Assembly (NCBI RefSeq): GCF_030867145.1
Contig: NC_134429.1
Span: 18,461,115-18,525,114, forward strand
Source: Opisthocomus hoazin
Lineage: Eukaryota > Chordata > Aves > Opisthocomiformes > Opisthocomidae
DNA: 64,000 nucleotides
Reading direction: 5' to 3'
Both the position numbers and the translations under genes were made by a program. Under the pieces are notes generated by a model. That model saw nothing but the letters and a program-made list of their open reading frames with translations. It made no database searches and was not told where the DNA came from. Positions 1 to 64,000 of the stretch are shown piece after piece (within the stretch, counting starts at the first letter, position 1; each line of letters opens with the position of its first letter).

Positions 1-1860
1 TCTCACTATAATTTATGTGTGTAAGGATCTCAAGTGCTTTTCTCCTTCATGCTCTGTTAAAATCAGGGATGCCATGCACTGGAAGAGAGACCAAGGTCTG
101 CTCTGAGCAGGCGGAAAAGCGTTGCTCTTTGGTTGTCTTACGACTGTTTGCTGGACTGAGGTGCTGTGGGGGAAACGTTGGTTTCTCTGTTGGCTGTCCT
201 CCTCCTCCTCCTCTTGGACATGTGCAGAAGCAGCTGTGAAACCTCATTTCCACACTTTGTGTTTATCCAGACGTGTCCTAACCACCTGCTTGCCCTGGCT
301 GCTCTTCCCAAGAGCTTCTGTGTACCAAGCGTTGCCCTCCCGTGCACCGGGGAGAACCTGCAGCACGTCTCTAAGAGCTGGGAGTGTTTCCCTCTTCCAG
401 CGCTGTCTAACGGGCTGCGAGGGCATGGGGACTGGGTCCCTTTTCACTTAAAAAAAAAAAATCTGTTGGATGTGTCCTTCCACTACCCGTGTCCATTTTC
501 CAGCCTCCGGGCATGACTTACCCTCTGTCTACCGTGAGGATGCTTGCAGCTGGCCAGCGTGCGAATCTCTGCAGAGCAGGTATTAGAGCCTCTCCCAGGA
601 AGAGTAATTGGAGTTCTGCCTTTGACTTCCAAGTTTTTGCAATGCCCAGTGCAGTGCAGGGTCTTCCACGCCACGATCAAAGCTCCTCTGGGTGCTGCCA
701 GCCCAGCAGCGATAGCCGAGGCTGGAGTGGGGTGCGAGTCGGCTGTTGGGGCAGTCGTCTTTGGGAGGAGGAAGGGTTTGAAGTGTTTTCTTCCTCCGTG
801 CAAATCTTAAAAACAAATACTGTGGTGCTAGTTAGAAAGCCAGTACGCGTGTTTGCGGATGAATGTGTGTGAGTTGGTGAGTGTCTGTCACCCAGCACGC
901 CTTTGCAGGCGAGCCCTGAGTCTCCTGCGAGCAGGAGAAGAACAAACAGATTGCAGCTCTGAGAGAAGTGACCGGCTCCGTTCAGGCTCCTTCTCCACGG
1001 GAAGAATTCACCGATGCTGTGTAGCATCTCTGTCCCGTGCCACCACTGGGACACAGCCGTGTCCCTTGCCCACCCCGAGCTGGCAGCTGGCGTTGCTCAG
1101 TGTAAAACCCACGTTACGGAGCGTGCAGAATTAATCTGAAGGATCCCGCCAGGGATCAGGTGTTAATTGATATCCAGGGTGCCATCATTTGGCAGTTTGA
1201 CCATAAATTTCTCGCGCACCTTGTAGTGTACCTTTACAAAGTGGTACACTCATTAAAAATGCTGTTTCTTGGCACTAAATTTTGAGCCAGGAAAAGTCAA
1301 ATTACTTTTCCCAAGGGGAGCTCTGAACACAGACCTGACAAAGGGGAAGAACGCAGTGTAAAACCACTTGGGTTTCTTTTTTCATCTTTGTTTTTAATTA
1401 AAAGCAATCTTATTCCCTCCCCAAATCAATGCCTAGTCTGTTGACGTTCCTCTAAAAATCCAGGGGTGAAATGTTCCATGGGGGGGCTGCAGCCTCTGGG
1501 GGACGGAGCCTGCGGGGCGGGGGGGTGCGTGTGGCTGTGCGTGTGGCGATGCCCCATGTTGGAGTGGCTACTGGACAGACGTGGCGGTCCCAGGTGGGGA
1601 GTGCTGTGACCGGGTTGTGAACGGGGTGGGCTGCTGCCTTTTGATCACGAGGCGTAGATAGATGGGGGCTACCGAGGGCTGCGGGGTGGGGTGGGAGGGA
1701 AGCGCGAGCCCCTCGCTCTGTGTTTGGAGAAGGTGAGTTCTGGCTGGGCGATGCGACCGCCTTGGCTGAGGCTGAAGGCTGGATCTGCGGAGGGAGAGGG
1801 GCAGGCGCCGAGGAAGCTGCTAATTTTCTAGAATGCCACTGAAATGAAGCCAGGGTCACT

Positions 1861-1891
<31 letters not shown>

Positions 1892-2290
1892 CAAAATACA
1901 ACTAAACAAAAACAAAAGCTCTGTCTGCTTTTGCTGGGGCTTGGAAATGCCTTAAAGCAGGACCTTGCGTCCTCGTTGTCGAGCATCTTGAACCAAGGTC
2001 AGATTCAGCAGTGCTCCCTAGGGGCTGTGCACTTAACTTCGGCTTTATTTTTAATAGCATTTATAACATCTCTGTACAAAAAACAGACATTGAGGTTTGG
2101 TTTTTTTCCTTTTTTTTTTTTTTAAAGAATATGTCCATGTGGCTTCATTTATAGGGTCAATTAATTACCGTTGTGAACTGCTGTATGAATTCTGAAGGGC
2201 AATGCACAGTAGAGGAGCAGCATGATATAACCATTACTAACTTGTGTCTTTCGTCAATCACCATGAAATAAAGTTTGAAAACTATTAAAT
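1..2290 (+). other. Probable 3' untranslated end of an upstream + strand gene
   Basis: No coding exon is recognised here. The last several hundred bases are AT-rich and UTR-like and end at a canonical polyadenylation signal at 2267. This suggests the terminal exon of a gene lying mostly to the left of the window. The gene cannot be identified. The block includes a 29-base A run (1863-1891) and a T-rich tract (2098-2123). How far left the UTR extends is not determinable. Confidence 0.45.
1863..1891 (+). repeat. Poly(A) run, 29 bases
   Basis: There is an uninterrupted run of A after an otherwise GC-rich stretch. It could be a simple homopolymer or the tail of a retrocopied fragment. No source transcript is recognised upstream of it and no target duplication is evident. 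Confidence 0.85.
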
Positions 2291-2295
2291 ATGTT
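2267..2295 (+). terminator. Polyadenylation signal and likely cleavage site
   Basis: AATAAA lies at 2267-2272. It is followed by an AT-rich stretch and then T/GT-rich sequence (2325-2345), the usual arrangement of signal, cleavage point and downstream element. It supports a + strand transcript ending near 2285-2295. Confidence 0.5.
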
Positions 2296-2948
2296 TTTAA
2301 GGGGCCTATGGCTTTTTTGAATTCTTTTTGTACTGTGTGCCTCACGTTTGCTCCCTGGTGTACATCTGTCTCCTGGGCAGAATACTGTGTGAGCTCAAAC
2401 CAGTATCTCCCGTAGAACCAGAGTGCAGGTACCTGCTGGATCTTCTAAACGCAGCCGCTTTACGAATGCCAACCTCCATCCTATCCACCCAATGTTTGCA
2501 GGAGGAAGACTCCTGTGTGTCTTTACTTCCTCTCCTCTGTGGCCAGCTGGTCGCACTTGCAATGGTTTCACCTATTTAAGCATCCGCTAGCTTTCCCTTC
2601 TTTGCTGTGCGTGCTTCTATCACCTCTTCTTAGGCAGCGTTTTCAGAAGAGGCTTTGTAGCCCATGGACATCACGCCGTTGTCAACAAGACCGAAGCGCT
2701 GCTTCTGTGGCCTGCTGCTCACTGAGGGCAGCAGCTTCCCCTGCCTTTTACCCTCGGCAAGCCATGGAAAGTCAGCCGCGAGCACGCAGGTGCGATGTGG
2801 TTTGAGATGTGCCAGCGATGAAGGTCCTGCTCTAGACAGGTCTTCCTAACGGGGCCTTTCCACCTGGCCAGAGCCCTGGCTCTCTGACCTCGGCGGCTTC
2901 ATCTTTCTGCAAGAAAAGGTGGGAGATGGAGAATTTTGTTCTGTCAAG
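2296..2948. other. Intergenic, no feature seen
   Basis: Unique-looking sequence between the upstream polyadenylation site and the first CR1. Short open frames lack any recognisable domain. Confidence 0.5.
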
Positions 2949-3450
2949 AATCACAGAATCACAGAATGGTAGGGGTTGGAAGGCACCTCTGTGGGTCATC
3001 TAGTCCAACCCTCCTGCCCAAGCAGGGTCACCCAGAGCAGGCTGCACAGGACCGCGTCCAGGTGGGTCTTGAATATCTCCAGAGAAGGAGACTCCACAGC
3101 CTCCCCTGGGCAGCCTGGGCCAGTGCTCCGTCACCCTCACAGGGAAGAAGTTCTTCCTCATGTTCAGCTGGAACTTCTTCTGCTTCAGTTTGTGCCCGTT
3201 GCCCCTTGTCCTGTAACTGGGCACCACTGAACAGAGTCTGGCCCCATCCTCCTGACACCCACCCTGCAGATATTTGTAAGCATATATTAGGTCTCCTCGC
3301 AGCCTTCTCTTCTCCAGGCTGAACAAGCCCAGCTCCCTCAGCCTCTCCTTGTAGGAGAGATGTTCCAGTCCCCTCACCATCCTCGTAGCCCTCCGCTGGG
3401 CTCTCTCCAGTAGCTCCTCCTCTTTCTTGAACTGGGGAGCCCAGAACTGG
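2949..3450 (-). mobile_element. CR1 LINE fragment, ORF2 C-terminus and 3' end
   Basis: Reading the minus strand, the fragment begins at [37 protein letters not shown] and runs through the 3' UTR to the terminal ATTCTGTGATTCTTG. It is 5'-truncated as usual. The position of the normal ORF2 stop reads CTC-TGG. Confidence 0.92.
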
Positions 3451-4572
3451 AGCTCGTGTTCATCAAGTGGTGTGAAGTCAAGAGAAGAACGTGGGCTCCC
3501 TGCCAGCTGGGAGGCAGCTGATTTAGCAACCCGAGTCATTCTGATACCCAGCAATGATGCGCTGTCGGTCGGCGTCTGCACCGGCTCAGTAGGAACCGGC
3601 TTTTCAATAGACAACGAGACGCCGAAGACTCACTCCGGGGAACAAAGAGGCCAGTGTTCCAGCAGCCCCGGGGGTTGCACAACTCCCAGCCGGGGCCCTG
3701 TTTTGCTCCAGCTCAGCCTCCCGCTGCAGCATCCTCTTGACAACGACCGTGTTGTGCCACAGCAGGCGCGGGCTTGCGAAGCCGGTACCTCTTTCGGAGG
3801 CGTTCTGCCAGCTCGCTGCAAAGCAGCAGGAGAAAAAGCTGCCGTTGTCTCGGCCAGAAGGAAAAGCCAAGCTCTGGCAGCTGGGTGGTTGGGTTTGGTT
3901 TTTTGTTTTTTTGCTGCAGACTGGAAAAACCTATTGTGAGGGGAAAGAGGAAGGAAAGAAGGACGGGAACCACGCTGGGGGCAGGCCTGGGCAGGCAGCA
4001 AGCGTGACTCAGGGGAATGGCCTGGCCGTGCGTTCTGGCAGCCCGTGCGCGGGGAGCAGCGTGCCCAGCTCGCAGGAACGCACCGCGCGTGCGCCGGTCT
4101 GGCTGCCCAGCCTGCTCGCCCGGGGAGCGAAGGCGGTCGGGCGATGTCGTCGAGGAGCAGAGGGCAGTTGGGGTTGGGTGGTCTTACCCATCCTTGGCTT
4201 GCGCTGGTACCCCCAGCCTCGGGGAACAGCTAACCCCGACAGCCAGCTGTGAGCCTCTCCCATGCCCAGGAGCTGCAGTTTGGGGCTAAAAGCAGCTTAT
4301 TTCATGCTTTTTAAGCCACTGAGCTGCGGCACAGCAGGATGGTGAGGAAGCCCATGGGGGGACCCGGGGGAAGCGAAGGGCAGTGGGCGTGTTGGTTCAG
4401 CAATCTTGTGGATGGTCTCGCAGAGCTGTCCTGTGGGATTCTGATCTGGCATCTCGCCTTTTCCCATTGCCCGCTTCCGGAGTGCGAAGGGAGAGACCGA
4501 TCAGCTTGCTTGTTCCTGAGGATGCTGCTGCTAGCCAGGCTGGTGGGACTCGTCCTTCTGGGGTATGCAGAC
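3451..4572. other. Intergenic, no gene seen
   Basis: GC-rich, unique-looking sequence. Overlapping open frames on both strands lack known domains and look like consequences of base composition. Confidence 0.5.
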
Positions 4573-4899
4573 CAGACCTAAATCTCTACACTACCTGCAA
4601 GGAGGTTGTAGTGAGGCAGGCGTTGGTCTCTTCTCCCAACTATCTAGCGATAGGACGAGAGGCAATGGCCTCAAGTTGCATCAGGGGAGGTTTAGATTAG
4701 GTATTAGGAAAAATTTCTTTACTGAAAGAGTGGTCAGGCATTGGAACAGGCTGCCCAGGGCGGTGGTGGAGTCACCATCCCTGGAGGTGCTCGAAAAGTG
4801 TGTAGATGTGGCACTTCAGGACATGGTGGTGTTGGGTGGATGGTTGGACTTGATGATCTTAGAGGTCTTTTCCAACCTATGATTCTATGATTCTGTGAT
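4573..4899 (+). mobile_element. CR1 LINE fragment, older subfamily
   Basis: It reads [17 protein letters not shown], then [32 protein letters not shown], then a 3' UTR with GGTTGGACTTGATGATCTTAG and the tail ATTCTATGATTCTGTGA. The 3' UTR is clearly different from the abundant GGTGACCCACAGAGG type, so it belongs to another, probably older, CR1 subfamily. Confidence 0.9.
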
Positions 4900-6823
4900 C
4901 TCTGCTGAGTATTATTTGTGGTTTGCATCCCTTTCCCCCATAGCCTGTTGATAGCTCTGGACTCCTTGGCTCTGTGGCCACTGGGCCTCACTTTGCAACG
5001 TCTGTAGGGGGGAGCAGGAGCCGTGATTGCTTTCCCTGCTCTGCTGCGGGCGCAGGCTGCACCTCGGGCTGGTCGCTTCCACTGTCTCGCTGCGCTCTCC
5101 TCGCCGGCCAAGGCAGCGTAACGACCCCTCACCCTGCTCTGTAATGGACCTCTGTGTCTCTGGCCAGGAAAACTTGATTATTCAGAGAGAAAAGCGGCTG
5201 CGATGTTTGTAAGGAGACAGCTTGGCCCGTGAACGTGTTCTTTCTGGCTCTGCATCAAAGGAGCCTGTCGCAGGGTCTACAGTTCAGGGCTACGTGGATG
5301 CCCTGAATTTAAGGGTTTGTGGAGCTCTTGCGGTTGAGGCTGGGAGTGCAAACATCTTCCCAAAGCTGAGCACACGCAGGTGCTGGGCTCCCCGAGCTGC
5401 CGTCTCTCAGGTGGATGTGACGTGAGGGTCCTGACGCCGGGCAGACCTGGGGGAATGGGGTGGTTCACAGTGTCCGGCCAGAGTGCACCTGGGGGAATTC
5501 CCTTCCATCAAACTGGAATCCCTTCCGGCAGACTGGAATCCCTTCTGGCAGACTGGAATCCCAGATGCTCCCTCTGCGCTCCCAGCACCAGCTGCTGGCA
5601 AGCAGTCTGGTGCGGCCGTGTCCTGGTACCCAGCTACCCCTTTCCAGCCTGCAAATGAAAGAGCCAACGTGTGAATCTGTGCTCGTGCCGATGAACAGCT
5701 CGGGAGGGAGCTGTAAGCGGCTTTGAGTAGCACTGGGTGCTCCTCTGGATGATGGACGGAGCTGGAATGGGATCTTCATCGCTGTCCTCGCTGCAGACAT
5801 TAAAGGCACCTGGGAGCATTGTTCCAAGAGCTTAACACCTTCAGAGACCCTCTCCACAGAGAGTCTGGTGGCTCAGCCTGGACATGAAGACTCTCGGTGA
5901 GCTTTCTCCTGAGCTCCTGTCCCATCTGACCGCTTCTCCTCTCCAGCAGTGGCCAACATTTTGGTGATACGGCAACCCTGCTCTCACTGGGGACCTTCTG
6001 CCCTGTCCCCTGCGAATTCTCCAGCCCGGGCACACACTCTGTAATTACAAGACAAACATTATGCCCCCCCAGGAGCGTTCTCACTTTTCTTCACTCCTAG
6101 ACGTGCTGTCAGGATTGTCCTGGCTATTAGCACGTGGCATTTCCAGCCACCTTTCCACCCCTGTAGGTATTCCCAGGAGAACGTATAGATCAGAGCTAAA
6201 AATATGCTCTCCTCTGCCTGCAGCAGGAAATACCTGGGACAGAAACACCAGACACCGGGTAGGGTGCTGAAACCCGCTTTCTCCTGCTCTCTGGGCCAGC
6301 TCTACAATGGAGCCTGGCTGCTCCCCGATTCCTGGGGCACACAGCAGAGGAGGAGCCTCCAGCAGCCAGAAAAATCCATCCTTGCTGGGGAAAGTATAGC
6401 AGGGTAGAGCCAGGCCACCATTAAAGCCTCTCCCAGCCAGACACCAGCTGAGACTGAGCAGGTTGGAGAGCAGATGGAGTCCCACAGACATCCAGCACCT
6501 CTGCTATGGTCACCTTTCTGTCACAGCAGGTCCCCTGAGGGACAGGCACCATCCCAGCACCGACAAAATGGGATGTTCTGGCTGCAGAGAGCTCCCAGGC
6601 CAGAGTCTGGATTTCTCTGCTGGGTATTTCCATGGGATCAAAGCATTCCGACGGACAGGAGACAGGAGGGCTAAGAAGACGCAGGAGGGGACCATTTTCA
6701 CCAGTTATCTGCATCCCAGTTGCATGGTCTAGAAACAAGTACCTTACAAGAAGAGGGGAGCAAAGAGGGCTTTGCTTTTGGTCTGTTTTTAACCAAGGAG
6801 CTGAAGAGGACCTAGTAAAGGTT
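4900..6823. other. Intergenic, no gene seen
   Basis: Apart from the 20-bp triplet repeat near 5.5 kb, nothing is recognised. Open frames up to about 136 codons show no domain or conserved motif. Confidence 0.5.
5501..5560 (+). repeat. 20-bp tandem repeat, three copies
   Basis: Three consecutive 20-base units of the form CCTTCYRKCARACTGGAATC, at 5501, 5521 and 5541, with only a few differences between units. Confidence 0.85.
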
Positions 6824-7193
6824 TAGGGGACCTAATAAATGTTTATAAATATCTGAAGGGTGGGGGTCAAGAGGATGGGGCCGGACTCTTTCCAGTGGTG
6901 CCCAGTGACAGGACAAGGGGCAACGGGCACAAACTGAAGCAGAGGAAGCTCCAGCTGAACATGAGGAAGAACTTCTTCCCTCTGAGGGTGACGGAGCCCT
7001 GGAAAAGGCTGCCCAGAGGGGCTGTGGAGTCTCCTTCTCTGGAGATATTCCAGCCCCGCCTGGCCGCGGTGCTGTGCAGCCTGCTCTGGGTGACCCTGCT
7101 TGGGCAGGGGGTGGGACTGGGTGACCCCCAGAGGTCCCTTCCAACCCCTACCAGTCTGTGATTCTGTGATTCTGTGATTCTGTGATTCTGTGA
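6824..7193 (+). mobile_element. CR1 LINE fragment with expanded terminal repeat
   Basis: It carries [24 protein letters not shown] through the 3' end. It ends in several consecutive ATTCTGTG units (7157-7193), the CR1 3' terminal repeat. The ORF2 stop position reads CTC-TGG, and the frame ends at the TGA of the terminal repeat (7159-7161). Confidence 0.93.
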
Positions 7194-8182
7194 AGAGCCA
7201 TCCCTCCCCGACCACATGCGTTGCCCCAAGGAAGGGTCTTGTTTCCCCCCTGCTGTAGGAGACGGGCGCACACAGAAGTCACAGTCTGGTCTCGCACAAC
7301 GAAGTCTCAGTGCTATGAAAGAAGGTCCCAGTCACCGGGAGCCTCGACGGCAGGGGAAGCGAGGAAGGAGAGGACAGGGGTCATTGTTACCAGGGTTGCT
7401 GTTTGGCCTCTGTGGGCCTCGTTGCCCCGTGAGCAATCCGGTGGCACGCAGGGAAGCTATGCAGCCCGCCAGTGCTCCTCGCTGAGCAATGAGCTGGCTC
7501 CCGCTGCCAGCTCTCCGGGTATTCCCCGAATAGACATGGAATTCGCTGAGTCTTATTATAGTTATAAAACTGCTATTTTTGCCACTACGGGTAGACTGCG
7601 GGGGGGCTCGCTGGCTGTATCCTGGCTTTTTCTCTCTCTCGGACAGCTGGCTTTGTTTTCTCACCCAGCATTCATGAAAGGTGCCAGATTCAGGGCATTT
7701 CTTTGGGTTCATTTCTGTCTTTTATGCGAAGCAACGTATATCTGACAGGAGTTTGTTAAAGGCCTCTGAATTTACACTGCAGATGGCAAAATGTGCTCTA
7801 TTTGTATCAAGCGTACAGCGTGCCTACAGCCCACCTGACCCCAGCTTACCCCAGGGGAAGATTCGGTTGTCACCACACCTGTCTCACCACAGACGCTGGG
7901 ATGAGAGCGGGGAACCCGCTCTGGGGACGTTGTGTGCTCCTGACTGCAAACCCAGGAGTGTTTTGGGATAACAGCGAACGTGGCTGAGCCTTCCCAGACT
8001 CGGATGCTTGGGTGGCTTGCTTCATTCTCTCGGTAGCTGGACCTTCAGGACTTTGTGAATCCACCACCAAAATCTAGAGCTTCTGTAGTGTTTGGGTCCC
8101 GGGTGCTGTCTGCAGTGGCTGCTGGGGTGAAACCTCATGGCTGGGGTGCTGTGGGGCTGCCCAGGGCTGTGCCACACACTGA
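7194..8182. other. Intergenic, no gene seen
   Basis: Unique-looking sequence between two CR1 copies. No domain is seen in any frame. Confidence 0.5.
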
Positions 8183-8940
8183 GAGGTTCAACAAGGGCAA
8201 GGGCAGGGTCCTGCACCTGGGGAGGAACAACCCCAGGCACCAATACAGGCTGGGGCTGACCTGCTGGGACACCTGGGAGTGCTGGGGGACGACAGGTTGA
8301 CCATGAGCCAGCAGCGTGCCCTGGCTGCCAAGAAGGCCGATGGGATCCTGGGGTGCATGAGGAGGAGTGTGGCCAGAAGGGCGAGGGAGGTTCTCCTTCC
8401 CCTCTACACTGCCCTGGTGAGGCCCCATCTGCAGTGCTGTGTCCAGTTCTGGGCTCCCCACTTCAAGAAAGATGAGGAGCTACTGGAGAGAGTCCAGCGG
8501 AGGGCTACGAGGATGATGAGGGAACTGGAGCATCTCTCCTACGAGGAGAGGCTGAGGGAGCTGGGCTTGTTCAGCCTGGAGAAGAGAAGGCTGCGAGGGG
8601 ACCTTAGAAATGCCTCTAAATATCTGCAGGGTGGGGGTCAGGAGAACGGGGTCAGACTCTTTTCAGTGGTGCCCAGCGACAGGACAAGGGGCAATGGGCA
8701 CAAACTGAAGCAGAGGAAGCTCCAGCTGAACCCGAGGAAGAACTTCTTCCCTCTGAGGGTGACGGAGCCCTGGCCCAGGCTGCCCAGGGAGGCTGTGGAG
8801 TCTCCTTCTCTGGAGATATTCCAGACCCGCCTGGACGCGGTGCTGTGCAGCCTGCTGTGGGTGACCCTGCTTGGGCAGGGGGTTGGGCTGGGTGACCCAC
8901 AGAGGTCCCTTCCAGCCCCCACCAGTCTGGGATTCTGGGA
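8183..8940 (+). mobile_element. CR1 LINE fragment (about 760 bp), adjacent to the SHP-like promoter
   Basis: It begins at [16 protein letters not shown] and carries the RT C-terminal region ([39 protein letters not shown]) to the 3' tail GATTCTGGGA. A short deletion puts the 5' part in another frame. The stop position reads CTG-TGG. Because the tail TGA is also changed, the frame runs on into the CpG island to 9496. This read-through is not a gene. Confidence 0.93.
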
Positions 8941-9135
8941 GCGCGGGCAGCAGCAGGGCCACGGCTCCAGGACGAGGACACGGGGGGGGGCTGCCCGGCG
9001 GGGGTCAGCGGCGTGCCGCGGGTCTGTCCCTCGCCCCGGCAGCCCGGCGTGTCCCGCACAGCCGCCGCTTGCGGGGCCGAGCCGCCCCGGTGCGGCGTGG
9101 CCGGGCGGGGCGTGGCCGGAGGCGTGGCGGAGGGC

Positions 9136-9145
9136 GGGGATTCCC
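9136..9145 (+). promoter_or_regulatory. Candidate NF-kappaB site
   Basis: GGGGATTCCC matches the kappaB consensus GGGRNWYYCC exactly. It lies about 110 bases upstream of the start codon and overlaps a GC box. A single match in GC-rich DNA can occur by chance. Its place in the core promoter of a signalling phosphatase makes it plausible. Confidence 0.4.
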
Positions 9146-9150
9146 CCCCG

Positions 9151-9158
9151 TTGCGTCA
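9151..9158 (+). promoter_or_regulatory. Candidate CRE/ATF-like site
   Basis: TTGCGTCA is a half-CRE/ATF or C/EBP-ATF composite type element, six bases after the kappaB-like match and about 100 bases before the ATG. The assignment is by motif only. Confidence 0.35.
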
Positions 9159-9257
9159 CAGGGAGGGGTTTCCCCGGCGGCCCGCGGCCCAGGCGCCCGC
9201 CGGGAGCGGCGGTGCGGGCAGTCGGTGCGGAGCCGGGTTCGCGGAGCCCACGGAGCC

Positions 9258-63405
<54,148 letters not shown>

Positions 63406-64000
63406 GTACGTGGGAAAGGGAAGGGGCCGTGTGGGGGCTGTCTTCAGCCTGGTGCTAGGCTTCTGGTGGGTGAGTGCAGTCATGGTGTAAGCCTTGAGGG
63501 AATGCCCTGTCAGGAACCCGTATCTTTCACTGGGTCCAGGCCAAACGCTGGATTTTTCTACTGTATCCCAAGGGATCTCGTCATTCTACCATGTCCTGTT
63601 TGCCCCTATCTAAGAGCTTATTTCAGTCCCCTCCTTTCCTTCCCTGTTCAGGAGGTCCTAGGGAACTGACCCAGACTCTCTGTCATTGACCACTATCTCT
63701 GAGGTCAAATTGCAATTGTAAGCTAAGAGCTGCTTGAAGCCTTTGGGAAACCTTCAAGGTAGCTTCATTCCAGCCACGTCCACCCACAACTTCTGCAGCT
63801 GCCTGTGGGCAAGAGCCTGTTGCGCAGTACTGTGCACTACAGCAGCATGAAGGTCCCTGGAGGCAGGCAGACCGTTTTGCTGGTGACTCTGTTGAAGCCA
63901 GTGATGAGCGGTTCGTGTCCGTAGGTCTGACGAACAGAGGAAAATCAGCTAGCTCAGAAATCCTGCATGGTGAGGTGGGCTGGCTTTGCTGCCCAAGGTG
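63406..64000 (+). other. Start of intron 8 (runs off the window)
   Basis: The donor gtacgt follows YIK. No following exon encoding the next PTP-domain segment is visible before the window ends. Confidence 0.85.

Larger units (their letters stand above)
8940..9257 (+). promoter_or_regulatory. CpG-island promoter and 5' UTR region of the SHP-like gene
   Basis: The stretch is very GC- and CpG-rich and has no TATA box near the ATG, as in housekeeping-style vertebrate promoters. Visible elements are GC boxes (GGGCGGGGC at 9103-9111 and GGGCGGGG at 9132-9139), a kappaB-type match GGGGATTCCC at 9136-9145, and a CRE/ATF-like TTGCGTCA at 9151-9158. CpG richness continues into intron 1 to about 9700. 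A CR1 copy ends at 8940, marking the left limit. The transcription start is inferred to be about 9160-9230 and is not proven. Confidence 0.65.

Noticed and set aside
1452..1901. 149-codon minus-strand frame beginning in the poly(A) run
   Set aside because: The poly-Phe start comes from the A run, and the rest is low-complexity GC-rich sequence.

Overview
The window is bird genomic DNA. The clearest evidence is about thirty fragments of CR1 LINE retrotransposons on both strands. They show the CR1 signature: heavy 5' truncation, the C-terminal reverse-transcriptase reading frame ending in motifs such as [15 protein letters not shown] and [12 protein letters not shown], and a 3' end made of short ATTCTGTG/ATTCTATG repeats. 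Many copies resemble each other closely, which suggests a lineage with a recent CR1 burst. The species cannot be named from this sequence.

There is one clear protein-coding gene, on the + strand. It is the 5' part of an SHP-family tyrosine phosphatase (two SH2 domains followed by a PTP domain). Eight coding exons can be placed to the base: 9258-9271, 48730-48852, 57904-58098, 60869-61061, 61679-61798, 62095-62208, 62636-62732 and 63326-63405. They join in frame into 312 codons, and the gene runs off the right edge before the catalytic loop. Exon sizes and phases match PTPN11 (SHP-2) except for one extra codon in exon 5. The protein differs from SHP-2 far more than a bird PTPN11 should, and several segments read like PTPN6 (SHP-1). 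The best call is a third, PTPN11-like SHP paralog.

Layout: 1 to about 2290 looks like the 3' untranslated end of an upstream + strand gene, ending at an AATAAA signal at 2267. From 2290 to about 8940 is intergenic DNA with four CR1 copies and small tandem repeats. From about 8940 to 9700 is a CpG-rich promoter region with GC boxes, a kappaB-like site and a CRE/ATF-like site, followed by coding exon 1. Intron 1 is about 39.5 kb and holds most of the CR1 copies plus several minisatellites (56 bp, 81 bp, and a 45-bp array derived from a CR1 tail). Introns 2 and 3 are about 9.1 and 2.8 kb. Exons 4-8 are clustered in the last 2.6 kb. Intron 4 is almost entirely a CR1 element that begins a few bases after the splice donor.

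The most unusual non-genic signal is in the CR1 copies. In 14 of 20 scorable copies the usual ORF2 stop codon (TAG) reads TGG. In the copies without frameshifts the frame then runs about 23 codons through the former 3' UTR and stops at the TGA inside the terminal ATTCTGTGA repeat. A nested insertion at 46.4-47.0 kb has a stop-lost copy inside a stop-retaining copy, consistent with the stop-lost form being younger. I found no RNA genes, CRISPR arrays or prokaryotic-type systems.
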